From contig JAKAZP010000020.1 of assembly GCA_021815905.1 (NCBI GenBank), forward strand, positions 1 to 13,613: a stretch of DNA of 13,613 nt, read 5' to 3'. This stretch comes from Pseudomonadota bacterium (GTDB lineage Bacteria > Pseudomonadota > Gammaproteobacteria > Steroidobacterales > Steroidobacteraceae). This document shows, in pieces, positions 1 to 11,292 of this stretch (position 1 is its first letter; each line of letters opens with the position of its first letter). A program made the position numbers and the translations under genes. The notes below the pieces were generated by a model. The model had not been told where the DNA came from. It was given only the letters and a program-made list of their open reading frames with translations, and searched no databases.

Positions 1-2548
1 CATCACGCGGGTGCAGGAGATAGCGTGGCGAGGCGCCGCCGTCGAAGACCGCGTAGCCCGCGAGCACGCCATCGGGCAGCAGCAGCCGCTGCATGTCCTC
101 GCGGATTTCCCCGGCCTCCCGCTCGAGCGGCTCCGCCTCCGCAACCCGTCCAAGCCCGCGCAGCGCGCGCGCGAGCGTCGTGAGCGCCTGGTGGTGCAGG
201 GTCACCGTCCAGGCGCTGCACATGCGCTCTCGCAGGGTGGGATCCGCCGGCTGCAGCGAGTCGTTCCAGTCGCCGTGCCCGTAGGCGGCGAGGCGGGTCC
301 CGGCAATGGTGCGCGCGCGGGCGAGGGCGAGCGCCCGGCGCACGTGCTCCCGGACGCTCGCCGCCTCGCCCTGCCCGGCTCCCCGGGCGTCGAAGAAGGG
401 GAGCGACTCCTCGAGGACACCCGCATCGCCGGAGGCAATGAGGTACTGCCCGAGCGCCACCAGCGGCCAGAACACGATGTCCCCGTGCGCGTCGCCCGCG
501 CGGATGGCGCGTTCGCGCTCGAAGAACATGAACCACTGCGGCCAGTCGCCGTCCGGGTTCTGCGCCGCCATCAGCTTCAGCAGCACATCCCTCACGGGCT
601 CGACGCGCCCGAGCGCGAGCAGCATTTCCACCGGTCCCTGACAGACATCGCGCGTGCCCCAGCCGCCGCCGGAGTACTGTTCGAGGCCCCGCGGCGCGAG
701 GTAGTGCACCAGGGCGTTCTGAGCGAGCCAGGGAAAGATCTCCCCGAGCCGGGCCGCATGCTCGGACCACCGTTGCCCGGCCGGAGGCTCGAGTGCAAGA
801 GCGGGTACGAGCGGCTCGGTCGCACTCGTCGTGAGGGGCCGATCCGATCCGTCCGACAGCAGCTCGCCGTGAAAGACGACCCCGATGCGGCGCGCGGGCT
901 CGGTCTCGAGGCAGAGGTACGGCTCCCCGCGCGAGCGCCCGTCGTGAAACAGCAGCTCATCGCCCCCGGCTCGGCGCAGGCGCGTTGCGTGGGCGAGTTC
1001 GATCCGAAACCGCCCCTCCGGGAAGCGCCGCGCGACATCGGCGCCCGGCGCGGCGGTGACCAGGACGTGCTCGCCCTCGATCCGCCAGCGCGCGACTCCC
1101 GGGGCGGCGCCGTCGTCGCCGTTCATCGCGATGTGATGAGACAGGAGGAAAGGAACATCGGCTCCCTCGGTCACCTCGATCTCGAGCGTGAGGCGATGGG
1201 GCGAGCCGTGCGCCGCGGCACGCACCTCGAGCTCTCCGCGCGCGTGCCGGTAGATCCAGCGGCACGCCTCGGGCGTCATCTCGAACGCGGAGGGCACGTC
1301 GAGCCGCTGCCACGCACCCTCGAGTCCCACGAAGATGCGCAGACCGTGCGAGCGAAAGAGGCCGAGATAGCTGTGGGACGTCGACAGGAGCCGGTTGATG
1401 CTCACGTGCCCCTGCGTGAGCATCGAGTGAAAGACTCCGCTCATCCACACGGTGGAGGTGAGCGCGCTCTCATCCGGTGTGAGATGACGCCCGGTGCGCA
1501 GCAGCTGGCCGTGCGGACGCAGCACCCGCAGCTCCTTCGCGCGCAGCACCACGTGACCGGCCTCGCCGTGGAAGAACGACAGCGGCGCTCCCGACTCATC
1601 GAGCTCCTCGTGCCGCCAGGGGCCGGGGTACAGCGCCCGCAGCCGCCCGGCATCGAGCTCCCGCGCCGCGAGAGCCGGGGCCGAGGAGAAGAGCGTCACG
1701 GTCCGGGTCGCATCGGGCGGCGCCGCGGCGGGAGCGACGCTCTTCGCCTCGGTCAGGGCGAGCGACTCGTCCGCCCACGACAGGTCCGCCTCGGAGCTCG
1801 CCTGCGGATGATCGGCGAGGAAGCGTCCGAAGAATCCCGCATCGACGGCCGCGCCGGGCGCCAGCTCGATGGGCGCATCGCGCACGACGGCCATCGAATG
1901 CTCGTGCTGCAGGCGCCTGCCCGCGAGCTCGCCCGCGATGCCCGCGGGCGTCAGTGCGGCGCGAGTCGCGAGGCCGTGCAGCTCGAGCGCGTCGGTCGCA
2001 AAGGAGACTCCCCGGCGCAGCGAGCCGATGAGACACCAGGGGTTGCGGCCGTCGGCGGCCTGATTCTGTCGCGAGGCGATCATGACACCGCGCTCGGGGT
2101 GTGCGAGCGGCGTGTGGTCCACGTACTGGCTGACGTAGTACTCGTTGAGTCTGGCGGCGCCGTAGGGGGCGAGGCCCAGGTCCTGAGCGTAGGTCAGGTC
2201 GAGCGCCGCATCCTCCGAGGTGGTGTTCTCGAGCCGCGCGTGCCAGACCCAGACCGGCGCATCGACCGCCAGCGTCAGCGCGATCACGTAGCGGATCCCG
2301 AGCCATTCGCCCTCGCCCACGAGACTCGTGCGCGCGGCGTCGATGCCGAAGCGCGTCGGGCTGGCGGGCCCGAGAAGGGAGGTCCACTGCGCACCGCCGC
2401 GGCGCCTCAGGTAGATGTTGGCGGGCGTGCCTTCCACCTCGTTGCCGACGAACAGCGTCAGCGTGAGGGGCGCGCAATCGAGTCGGCGCAGCGCACCGCT
2501 GCCGGTGAGCTCGGCCGTCAGCCCCGAGGGACTCGCGAGACGCTCCAT
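1..2548 (-). CDS. GH94-type 1,2-beta-oligoglucan phosphorylase (partial, C-terminus off the left edge)
   Basis: This reading frame is open from ATG at 2548 to the window edge: 849 codons of a protein usually about 1,100 residues long. An in-frame TAA 9 bases upstream fixes the start. The N-terminal beta-sandwich carries VGNEVEGTPANIYLR (about residues 34-48), then YAQDLG, a YVSQYVDHT stretch and SRQNQ, a combination I recognise from Listeria-type 1,2-beta-oligoglucan phosphorylase. The helical-barrel part has GGGWGTRDVCQGP (W630, R633, D634), HGDIVFWPL (D690) and GHGDWNDSL (D760). D760 aligns with the GH94 general acid, the Asp before W-N-D in cellobiose and chitobiose phosphorylases. The family cleaves sophoro-oligosaccharides with phosphate, releasing alpha-glucose 1-phosphate. 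No signal peptide is visible, so it should be cytosolic. It follows glcF by 33 bases and is probably cotranscribed. GH94 fold is very likely; the beta-1,2 specificity is inferred from resemblance. Confidence 0.85.
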   Translation of the reverse strand, partial: MERLASPSGLTAELTGSGALRRLDCAPLTLTLFVGNEVEGTPANIYLRRRGGAQWTSLLGPASPTRFGIDAARTSLVGEGEWLGIRYVIALTLAVDAPVWVWHARLENTTSEDAALDLTYAQDLGLAPYGAARLNEYYVSQYVDHTPLAHPERGVMIASRQNQAADGRNPWCLIGSLRRGVSFATDALELHGLATRAALTPAGIAGELAGRRLQHEHSMAVVRDAPIELAPGAAVDAGFFGRFLADHPQASSEADLSWADESLALTEAKSVAPAAAPPDATRTVTLFSSAPALAARELDAGRLRALYPGPWRHEELDESGAPLSFFHGEAGHVVLRAKELRVLRPHGQLLRTGRHLTPDESALTSTVWMSGVFHSMLTQGHVSINRLLSTSHSYLGLFRSHGLRIFVGLEGAWQRLDVPSAFEMTPEACRWIYRHARGELEVRAAAHGSPHRLTLEIEVTEGADVPFLLSHHIAMNGDDGAAPGVARWRIEGEHVLVTAAPGADVARRFPEGRFRIELAHATRLRRAGGDELLFHDGRSRGEPYLCLETEPARRIGVVFHGELLSDGSDRPLTTSATEPLVPALALEPPAGQRWSEHAARLGEIFPWLAQNALVHYLAPRGLEQYSGGGWGTRDVCQGPVEMLLALGRVEPVRDVLLKLMAAQNPDGDWPQWFMFFERERAIRAGDAHGDIVFWPLVALGQYLIASGDAGVLEESLPFFDARGAGQGEAASVREHVRRALALARARTIAGTRLAAYGHGDWNDSLQPADPTLRERMCSAWTVTLHHQALTTLARALRGLGRVAEAEPLEREAGEIREDMQRLLLPDGVLAGYAVFDGGASPRYLLHPRD

Positions 2549-2581
2549 GGCCGGTGATTATCCCTGTCCCGAGGGCCGCCG

Positions 2582-3817
2582 TCAGCCCGGGAGGGATTCG
2601 GCGAGCACCTCGATCCAGTGCCTGACGGGCCGCGCCGCGCCCGCGGAAAGCTGCAGCTGACAGCCGATGTTGGCGGTCACGATCGCATCGGGAGCCGAAG
2701 CCTCGAGCGCGGCCAGTCGATTGCGGCGCAAGTCGCGCGAGATCCCGGGCTGCAGGAGCGCGTAGCTTCCCGCCGAGCCACAGCAGAGGTGGCCGTCGGC
2801 CACGGGGGTGAGCGTGAAGCCGGCGAGGGTGAGGAGCGACTCCACGGTGCCGCGGATGCCGAGCGCATGCTGCAGCGTGCAGGGGGAATGGAACGCGAGC
2901 CGGCGCAGACCCTCCGGCGGCGCGCGCCAGGGGAGCTGCGCACCGGGCTGGCCGAGCTCGCCGGCGACGATCTGGCTGAGATCGCGAAAGAGCGCGCTCA
3001 CGCGCGCCGCCTTGGCCGCGTACGCCGCATCGTGCGCGAGCAGCGTGCCGTAATCGCGCACCATCGCCCCGCAGCCGCTCGCGCTCACCACGATCGCTTC
3101 CGCGCCGCGCTCGATCCGCGGCCACCACGCATCGATGTTGCGCCGCATCTGCTCGCGCGCCTGGAGCTCGGCGCACAGGTGATGGGCGAGCGCCCCGCAG
3201 CATCCTGCGCCCGCGGCGACCAGCGAGATTCCGAGCCGATCCAACACGCGGGCCGCGGCCGCGTCGATGCCGGGAGCGGCCGCGCTCTGCACGCAGCCTT
3301 CGAGCACGAGCATGCGCCGCGCGTGGCGAGCTTCGGGCCAGCGGCGAGGCGGGGACCGGGTCGGCACTCGGCTGCGCAGCGACGGCGGCAGGAGCGGGCG
3401 CACGGCGCGGCCGAGCGCGAGCAGCGCCGCGAACCGGGCGCGGTGAGGCACCAGGGCGAGGAGCGTCTTGCGCGCCGTGCGGGCGGTGAGCGTGCGCGGC
3501 ACCGCGCGCTCGAGCTGCCGGCGACCGATCTCGAGCAGACGCGCATAGCTCACGCCGGAAGGGCAGGTCGTCTCGCAGGCGCGGCACGTGAGGCAGCGAT
3601 CGAGATGCAGCTGGGTGGCGGTGGAAGCCTGGGCGCCCTCGAGCATCTCCTTGATGAGGTAGATGCGCCCGCGGGGACCGTCGAGCTCGTCTCCGAGCAG
3701 CTGATAGGTCGGACAGGTGGCGGTGCAGAAACCGCAGTGCACGCACTTGCGCAGAATCGCATCGGCCTCGGCACCTTCGGGCGTCGCGAGCAGAGCGGCG
3801 GTGAGTCGCGTTTGCAT
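2582..3817 (-). CDS. glcF: glycolate oxidase iron-sulfur subunit GlcF
   Basis: 411 residues, close to the E. coli GlcF length. It is the electron-transfer subunit of membrane-associated glycolate oxidase, passing electrons from the flavin subunits towards quinone. Two ferredoxin-type 4Fe-4S motifs are intact: C25-x2-C28-x2-C31-x3-C35-P and C75-x2-C78-x2-C81-x3-C85-P. Two cysteine-rich CCG domains follow, with GCCGALAHH in the middle and LCCGSAGSY near the C-terminus, as in GlcF and heterodisulfide reductase-like subunits. The ATG lies 2 bases after the glcE stop and has no clear Shine-Dalgarno, so translational coupling with glcE is likely. LutE/lactate oxidase iron-sulfur proteins share this architecture, but the adjacent glcD and glcE make glycolate oxidase the best call. 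Confidence 0.95.
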   Translation of the reverse strand: MQTRLTAALLATPEGAEADAILRKCVHCGFCTATCPTYQLLGDELDGPRGRIYLIKEMLEGAQASTATQLHLDRCLTCRACETTCPSGVSYARLLEIGRRQLERAVPRTLTARTARKTLLALVPHRARFAALLALGRAVRPLLPPSLRSRVPTRSPPRRWPEARHARRMLVLEGCVQSAAAPGIDAAAARVLDRLGISLVAAGAGCCGALAHHLCAELQAREQMRRNIDAWWPRIERGAEAIVVSASGCGAMVRDYGTLLAHDAAYAAKAARVSALFRDLSQIVAGELGQPGAQLPWRAPPEGLRRLAFHSPCTLQHALGIRGTVESLLTLAGFTLTPVADGHLCCGSAGSYALLQPGISRDLRRNRLAALEASAPDAIVTANIGCQLQLSAGAARPVRHWIEVLAESLPG

Positions 3818-3819
3818 GC

Positions 3820-4878
3820 TCAGAAGTCCGGATGAAGCCGGCCGCGGTTGAGGATGTGCTGCGGATCGAACGCCGCCTTCAGCCGGCGATGCAGCGCGAG
3901 CAGGGAAGCCGGCAGAGGCGGGAAAGGCCCCTCGGCGGGCTTCACCGCGGCGCGGTACAGCGTGGCGTAGCCGCCGAGCGCGACGCACGCCTCGCGCACG
4001 GTCCGCACATCGAGCGGACCGGGAAGCCAGCGCAGCGCGCCGCCCCATTCGAGGAGCACCGGGGCGGGGAGCGCGAGTGCGGGTGAGCGAGCCGGCAACG
4101 AGATTCGCCAGAGCTCCTCGGCGGCACCGAAAAGCGGCAGGCGCTGCTCGCGCACCTCCTCCCAGAAGCGCTCGCCGGCATCCCACGCCTCCCCGCCGAG
4201 GCTCCGGCACGCCGCCCCCACCGCGCCCTCGGCGCCGGAGAGCCGAACGTGGAGCACCCCGGTCTGCCAGAGCGTGGCGGAAACCGGCAGCGGCCGCATG
4301 GCCCATCGGCTCATGCTCTCGAGCGCCCGATCCTGATCCATCTCGAAACGCAGCGTGCATTCGCAGGCCGGGCAAGGCAGCGTCTTGAGCGTGATCGCCG
4401 TCAACACACCGAGGGTGCCGAGGCTGCCGGCCATGAGCCTCGAGACGTCGAACCCGGCGACGTTCTTGATGACGCGGCCGCCGAAGCGCGCCCGAGTCCC
4501 GCGGCCATCGATCAGCTCCACACCGAGCACGAAGTCGCGCAGCGCGCCGCGGTAGGCGCGTCGCGGACCGTTGAGTCCGCTGGCGACCGCGCCTCCCAGG
4601 GTCGCCCCGCCGAAGCGCGGCGGCTCGCAGCCGAGCATCTGTCCGTGCGCGGCGAGCGCGCGCTCGATCTGCTCGAGCGGCGTGCCGGCCCGGGCGCTGA
4701 TGACGAGCTCGGTCGGCTCGTAATCGAGGATGCCGGCGAGGTCCTGCGTCTCGAGCGGCTCGCCTGCGAGGGCGCCGCCATAGAAGTCCTTCGTTCCGCG
4801 CCCGCGAATGCGCAGCGGCCGTCCCGCGCCGGCCGCTGCGCGGATCTGCTCCTCGAGGCGCCGCAGCGCGTCCGTCAT
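3820..4878 (-). CDS. glcE: glycolate oxidase FAD-binding subunit GlcE
   Basis: 352 residues, essentially the E. coli GlcE length. It is the second flavin-domain subunit of glycolate oxidase, which converts glycolate to glyoxylate. Near the N-terminus PLRIRGRGTKDFYGG (about 21-35) is the GlcE-type flavin-binding start. GGATLGGAVASGLNGPRRA (about 90-108) and RFGGRVIKNVAGFDVSRLMAGSLGTLG (about 131-157) are the hallmark PCMH-fold segments of GlcE. The ATG at 4878 is preceded by GGGAG with 7 bases of spacing, a good ribosome site, and lies 18 bases after the glcD stop. The stop at 3820 is 2 bases from glcF. Confidence 0.95.
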   Translation of the reverse strand: MTDALRRLEEQIRAAAGAGRPLRIRGRGTKDFYGGALAGEPLETQDLAGILDYEPTELVISARAGTPLEQIERALAAHGQMLGCEPPRFGGATLGGAVASGLNGPRRAYRGALRDFVLGVELIDGRGTRARFGGRVIKNVAGFDVSRLMAGSLGTLGVLTAITLKTLPCPACECTLRFEMDQDRALESMSRWAMRPLPVSATLWQTGVLHVRLSGAEGAVGAACRSLGGEAWDAGERFWEEVREQRLPLFGAAEELWRISLPARSPALALPAPVLLEWGGALRWLPGPLDVRTVREACVALGGYATLYRAAVKPAEGPFPPLPASLLALHRRLKAAFDPQHILNRGRLHPDF

Positions 4879-4896
4879 GGTCGCACTCCCGCGAGC

Positions 4897-6372
4897 TCAG
4901 AAGCGCGGCAGCCCGGGGTGCGGCAGGCGACCGCCGCGCACGTGCAGCCTGCCGAACTCCGCGCACCGGTGCAGCGTCGGCACCGCCTTGCCCGGGTTGA
5001 GCAGTCCCGGCTCATCGAACGCGTGCTTCACCGCGTGAAAGATCCCGAGCTCGGCGGCGCCGAACTGAATGCACATGGAGTCGATCTTCTCGAGCCCGAC
5101 GCCATGCTCACCGGTGATGCTGCCGCCGTGGCGCACGCAGGTCTCGAGGATCGCGGCGCCGAAGGCCTCCGCGCGCGCGACCTGGTCCGGCTCGTTCGAG
5201 TCGAACAGGATCAGCGGGTGCAGATTGCCGTCGCCGGCGTGAAAGACGTTGGTGCAGCGCAGCCCGTACTCTCCCTGCATCGCGGCGATCTCTTCCAGCA
5301 CCTCGGCGAGGCATTTTCGCGGGATCGAGCCGTCCATGCAGTAGTAATCGGGCGAGAGCGCCCCGAGCGCCGGAAAGGCGGCCTTGCGCCCGGCCCAGAA
5401 GCGCAGCCGCTCGGTCTCATCGCGCGAGACGCGGCATTCGCTCGCACCGGCGCGGCGCATCACCTGCGAGACGCGCAGCACCTCGTCCTCGACTTCCTCC
5501 GGGGTGCCGTCGGACTCACAGAGCAGGATCGCCTCCGCATCGAGCGGGTACCCGGCGTGCGCGAACGGCTCGACCGCCGCGATCGTGGGACGGTCCATCA
5601 TCTCGAGCCCCGCGGGTGTGATCCCCGAGGCGATGACGTCGGCGACCGCCCTGCCGGCGGCCGTCACACTCGCGAACGAGGCGAGCACCACGCGCGCGCA
5701 CTGCGGTTTCGGAATGAGCCGCACCGTCACCTCGGTGACGACACCGAGCAGGCCTTCGGATCCGATGAGGAGCGCGAGGAGATCGTAGCCGGGCGCATCG
5801 AGCGCGGCCGAGCCGAGCGCGAGTATCGCGCCATCGAGGGTCGCCACTGTGAGCGCGAGCACGTTGTGCACCGTCAGGCCGTATTTCAAGCAGTGCACGC
5901 CGCCGGAATTCTCCGCGACGTTGCCGCCGATGGTGCAGGCGATCTGGCTCGAGGGATCGGGCGCGTAATGCAGCCCGTGGGCGGAGGCCGCCTCGGAAAT
6001 CGCGAGATTGCGCACTCCCGGCTGGACGCGCGCGGTGCGCGAGAGCGGGTCGAGCTCGAGGATGCGGTTGAGCCGCGCGAGCGAGAGCAGCACCGCATCC
6101 GCTCGCGGAGTCGCGCCGCCCGAGAGTCCGGTGCCCGCCCCGCGCGCGATCACCGCGACGCCGGCCTCGCGGCAGATGGAGAGCACCGCCGCCACTTCCG
6201 CCTCGTCCCTGGGCAGCACGACGGCGAGCGGCAACTCGCGATAGAGCGTGAGTGCATCGCACTCGTACGGCTTGAGCTCCTCCGGCGACGACAGGACGGC
6301 GTCGGGCGCGAGCCGGCCGCGCAGTCGGGCTAGTAGCGAGGATCGCGCTGTCGGGCGCTGATGTGAGCTCAC
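4897..6372 (-). CDS. glcD: glycolate oxidase catalytic subunit GlcD (FAD-linked oxidase)
   Basis: 491 residues against about 499 in E. coli. It is the catalytic FAD subunit of glycolate oxidase. The FAD-binding PP-loop appears as VIARGAGTGLSGGATP (about 74-89) and TIGGNVAENSGGVHCLKYG (about 147-165). The C-terminal FAD-oxidase cap has NVFHAGDGNLHPL (about 375-387) and GSITGEHGVGLEK (about 417-429), with the conserved histidines of the D-2-hydroxyacid dehydrogenase family. It ends in LLNPGKAVPT, typical of GlcD. The start is GTG at 6372; no Shine-Dalgarno precedes it, and a TTGACG -35 box places the likely transcription start at or near the GTG. It is the first gene of a minus-strand operon with glcE, glcF and the GH94 gene. 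D-lactate dehydrogenases are close relatives; the glcEF neighbours decide. Confidence 0.95.
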   Translation of the reverse strand: MSSHQRPTARSSLLARLRGRLAPDAVLSSPEELKPYECDALTLYRELPLAVVLPRDEAEVAAVLSICREAGVAVIARGAGTGLSGGATPRADAVLLSLARLNRILELDPLSRTARVQPGVRNLAISEAASAHGLHYAPDPSSQIACTIGGNVAENSGGVHCLKYGLTVHNVLALTVATLDGAILALGSAALDAPGYDLLALLIGSEGLLGVVTEVTVRLIPKPQCARVVLASFASVTAAGRAVADVIASGITPAGLEMMDRPTIAAVEPFAHAGYPLDAEAILLCESDGTPEEVEDEVLRVSQVMRRAGASECRVSRDETERLRFWAGRKAAFPALGALSPDYYCMDGSIPRKCLAEVLEEIAAMQGEYGLRCTNVFHAGDGNLHPLILFDSNEPDQVARAEAFGAAILETCVRHGGSITGEHGVGLEKIDSMCIQFGAAELGIFHAVKHAFDEPGLLNPGKAVPTLHRCAEFGRLHVRGGRLPHPGLPRF

Positions 6373-6378
6373 GGCAAA

Positions 6379-6406
6379 GGTGTATCACATGAGCGCGCGC
6401 CGTCAA
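6379..6406 (-). promoter_or_regulatory. candidate glcDEF promoter, possibly leaderless
   Basis: On the minus strand TTGACG (6406-6401, five of six consensus bases) is followed after 16 bases by TACACC (6384-6379), a weak -10 match. The predicted transcription start then falls on the glcD GTG at 6372, which also lacks a ribosome site. The -35 is convincing; the -10 is not, so a different -10 is possible. Confidence 0.35.
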
Positions 6407-6443
6407 GGCGAGCGCGCGGGCAGGAAGCGAGGCGGCGCGCGCA

Positions 6444-6498
6444 GTTCCAGCGGCGGCGCAGAGCCCGCCGCCCGGAACCCGCCGCTCAGAGCCGGCGG
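6444..6498 (-). terminator. two stacked GC-rich hairpins after the pirin gene
   Basis: Immediately after the pirin stop codon the strand can fold CCGCCG/CGGCGG (6479-6484 with 6493-6498, 8-base loop). A longer hairpin follows: GTTCC/GGAAC (6444-6448 with 6474-6478) enclosing GGCGGCG/CGCCGCC (6452-6458 with 6466-6472) around a 7-base loop. There is no T-run on the minus strand afterwards, so this is not a textbook Rho-independent terminator. It may terminate or stabilise the pirin 3' end, separating it from the glcD promoter that follows. Confidence 0.4.
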
Positions 6499-6499
6499 C

Positions 6500-7396
6500 T
6501 CAGAATCTGCCGCTCTGGTAGTCCTCGAACGCCTGCAGCAACTCCTGGCGGGAGCTCATGACGAACGGGCCGTACTTGGCGACCGGCTCCCGGAGCGGGC
6601 GGCCGGCGAGCAGAATCGCGCGGCTCGCGCCGGCCGGCGCGGGGATCGCCGCGCCCGTGCCGGCCGAGGGCCCGGGCGCCGGGGATTCGAGCTCGATCCG
6701 CTCGCCTTCTCCGAGCACACCGAGCTCGTGCGATCCGACCGGCGTCGCGGACGCGCCCGAGCCGACCCGAATCGCGCCCTCGTAGACGTACAGGAATGCC
6801 GCGTGCCCGGCAGGAAGCGCATGGGAGAATCGCGCTCCGGGTGCAAGCTCGATGTCGAGGTACGTGGGATCGGTCGCCGGCTGCCCGACCGGTCCGGTCA
6901 CCGCGCCGATGCGGCCGGCGATCACCCTGACGTGCGCCCCGCCCTCGAGCTCGGCGAGCGGAATCCGCTCGGGCCCGAATTCCTGGTACTTCGGGGCGGT
7001 CATCTTCTCGCGCGCGGGCAGATTGATCCAGAGCTGAAAGCCACGCATGCGTCCTTCCTGCTGCTCCGGCATCTCCGAGTGCACGATACCGCGCCCGGCG
7101 GTCATCCACTGCACGCTGCCCGGCACCAACACTCCCTCGTGCCCGTGGTTGTCGCGATGACGCATGCGTCCGTCGAGCATGTAGGTCACCGTCTCGAACC
7201 CCCGGTGAGGATGGTCGGGGAAGCCCGCGATGTAGTCGCCGGGATTGTCGGTGCCGAATTCATCGAGCATCAGGAACGGATCGAGGCTCTCGAGCGCCGG
7301 CTGACCGATGACACGCGTGAGCTTGACGCCGGCGCCGTCGGAGGTCGGCAGGCCGCGCACGACTCGTGTGACGGCTCGCGTGGACTGCGTGCTCAC
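6500..7396 (-). CDS. pirin family protein (cupin; possible quercetin 2,3-dioxygenase activity)
   Basis: 298 residues, the normal bacterial pirin length. Pirins are two-domain cupins; human pirin and E. coli YhhW cleave quercetin in vitro, but the cellular role of bacterial pirins is mostly unsettled. The N-terminal cupin has FPDHPHRGFETVTYMLDG (about 59-76) and GRGIVHSEMP (101-110). The metal ligands are H62, H64, H106 and E108, matching the spacing of human pirin H56, H58, H101 and E103. The C-terminal cupin (about 165-280) is present. GTG at 7396 is supported by AAGGAG with a 6-base spacer. It is divergent from the MFS gene and upstream of glcD on the same strand, but the hairpins at 6444-6498 suggest it is a separate unit. 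Confidence 0.92.
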   Translation of the reverse strand: MSTQSTRAVTRVVRGLPTSDGAGVKLTRVIGQPALESLDPFLMLDEFGTDNPGDYIAGFPDHPHRGFETVTYMLDGRMRHRDNHGHEGVLVPGSVQWMTAGRGIVHSEMPEQQEGRMRGFQLWINLPAREKMTAPKYQEFGPERIPLAELEGGAHVRVIAGRIGAVTGPVGQPATDPTYLDIELAPGARFSHALPAGHAAFLYVYEGAIRVGSGASATPVGSHELGVLGEGERIELESPAPGPSAGTGAAIPAPAGASRAILLAGRPLREPVAKYGPFVMSSRQELLQAFEDYQSGRF

Positions 7397-7465
7397 TCGG
7401 GACTCCTTCGGGCTCGGGGCCGCTGTGTTCGGGCGATGAGCGGAATGTGAAGGCGCAGGGAGCGC

Positions 7466-7471
7466 ATTACA
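7466..7471 (-). promoter_or_regulatory. candidate -10 box for the pirin gene
   Basis: The minus strand reads TGTAAT (five of six consensus bases) about 70 bases upstream of the pirin GTG. No good -35 lies 16-18 bases further up, so this is a weak call. The 22-bp inverted repeat at 7495-7516 lies just upstream of it. Confidence 0.25.
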
Positions 7472-7494
7472 AGGCGGCGCGGTGCCTCACTGCG

Positions 7495-7516
7495 GCGGTA
7501 TACCCGGTGATACCGC
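7495..7516. promoter_or_regulatory. 22-bp inverted repeat between divergent pirin and MFS genes (operator candidate)
   Basis: Perfect 7-base arms GCGGTAT and ATACCGC flank an 8-base spacer. The left arm also forms the palindrome GGTATACC (7497-7504), echoed as GATACC on the right. It lies upstream of both divergent genes, about 28 bases before the TAGAAT box in front of the MFS gene. A dimeric regulator site is the natural reading, but no regulator gene is adjacent. A hairpin in an untranslated leader is the alternative. Confidence 0.4.
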
Positions 7517-7544
7517 GGGCCCGGGCTCCCGGGAAGCCGTACGG

Positions 7545-7550
7545 TAGAAT
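7545..7550 (+). promoter_or_regulatory. TAGAAT -10 box in front of the MFS gene
   Basis: TAGAAT ends 11 bases before the ATG at 7562, which would give a leader of about 5 bases. No Shine-Dalgarno is present in CCGGCCCTCC. There is no recognisable -35. The same TAGAATGC string precedes the membrane protein at 12128. Confidence 0.4.
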
Positions 7551-7561
7551 GCCGGCCCTCC

Positions 7562-10631
<3,070 letters not shown>

Positions 10632-10649
<18 letters not shown>

Positions 10650-11240
10650 TATCCTCTCCAGAGCGGCGCCGACCGCGCTGGCGGCGGCCTCCGCCCCCAA
10701 CGCCACGCCCTCGACGGTGAGCACCTCGACATCGGTGAGCCCGATGAAACCGAGGGCGGCCCTGAGGTACGTATCCTGGAAGTTGAGCGCCTGCATCGGC
10801 CCGGAGTAGACGCCGCCGCGCGCGAGCACGAGGTAGACCTTCTTGCCCCGCACGAGCCCCTCGGGTCCTTTCTCGCCGTAGCGAAACGTAACCCCCGGTC
10901 GCAGGACGTGGTCGATGTAGGCCTTGAGCGTCGAGGGAATGCCGAAGTTGATCATGGCCGCGGCGATGATGACGACGTCCGCCGCCTCGAGCTCCGCAAC
11001 CAGCGCGTCGGAGCGCTCGAGAGCGGCACGCTGCGCGGCGGAGAGCCGCTCCGGCGGGGTGTTGCGCGCGACCGCGAAGCTTTCGTCGATGTGCGGCAGC
11101 GGCTCGCGCGCCAGATCGCGCACGGCGACCATCGAGTGCCCGTGGCCGGCGGCCAGCTTGCTCGCGAGCGCCCGGGCGACCTGAGAGGAATAGGACGCCG
11201 CTCCGCGCGGACTGGAGGTGATCAGGAGAATTCGGCTCAT
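10632..11240 (-). CDS. azoR: FMN-dependent NADH:quinone oxidoreductase/azoreductase AzoR
   Basis: 202 residues, the normal AzoR length. This flavodoxin-like FMN enzyme reduces quinones by two electrons and azo dyes, protecting cells from thiol-reactive quinones. The phosphate-binding loop is LLITSSPRGAASYS (about 5-18). MINFGIPSTLKAYIDHVLRPGVTFRY (about 96-121), GPEGLV and GFIGLTDV match E. coli AzoR segments, though the usual P-M-Y-N-F reads A-M-I-N-F here. The ATG at 11240 has AAAGGA 7 bases upstream. The gene is divergent from a HxlR-family regulator, and a 25-bp dyad lies between them. Its last 18 bases overlap the convergent FAH gene. Confidence 0.93.
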
Positions 11241-11292
11241 CTGCGTTCCTTTGTGGAGGGACCGGGCACGCCCGCGGTGGTTACCTTACAAA

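Noticed and set aside
11..2557. Plus-strand open frame of 848 codons, antisense to the GH94 gene
   Set aside because: The translation is Arg/Gly/Glu/His-rich with no domain or motif. The opposite strand encodes a convincing GH94 protein over the whole span. Long antisense frames are expected in DNA this GC-rich because stop codons are rare.
1596..3746. Minus-strand open frame of 716 codons overlapping glcF and the GH94 gene
   Set aside because: It is Arg/Ala/Pro-rich shadow sequence in another frame; the glcF and GH94 frames carry the conserved motifs.
4249..6333. Plus-strand open frame of 694 codons, antisense to glcE and glcD
   Set aside because: It is low-complexity charged sequence with no family resemblance and lies exactly opposite two well-conserved glycolate oxidase genes.
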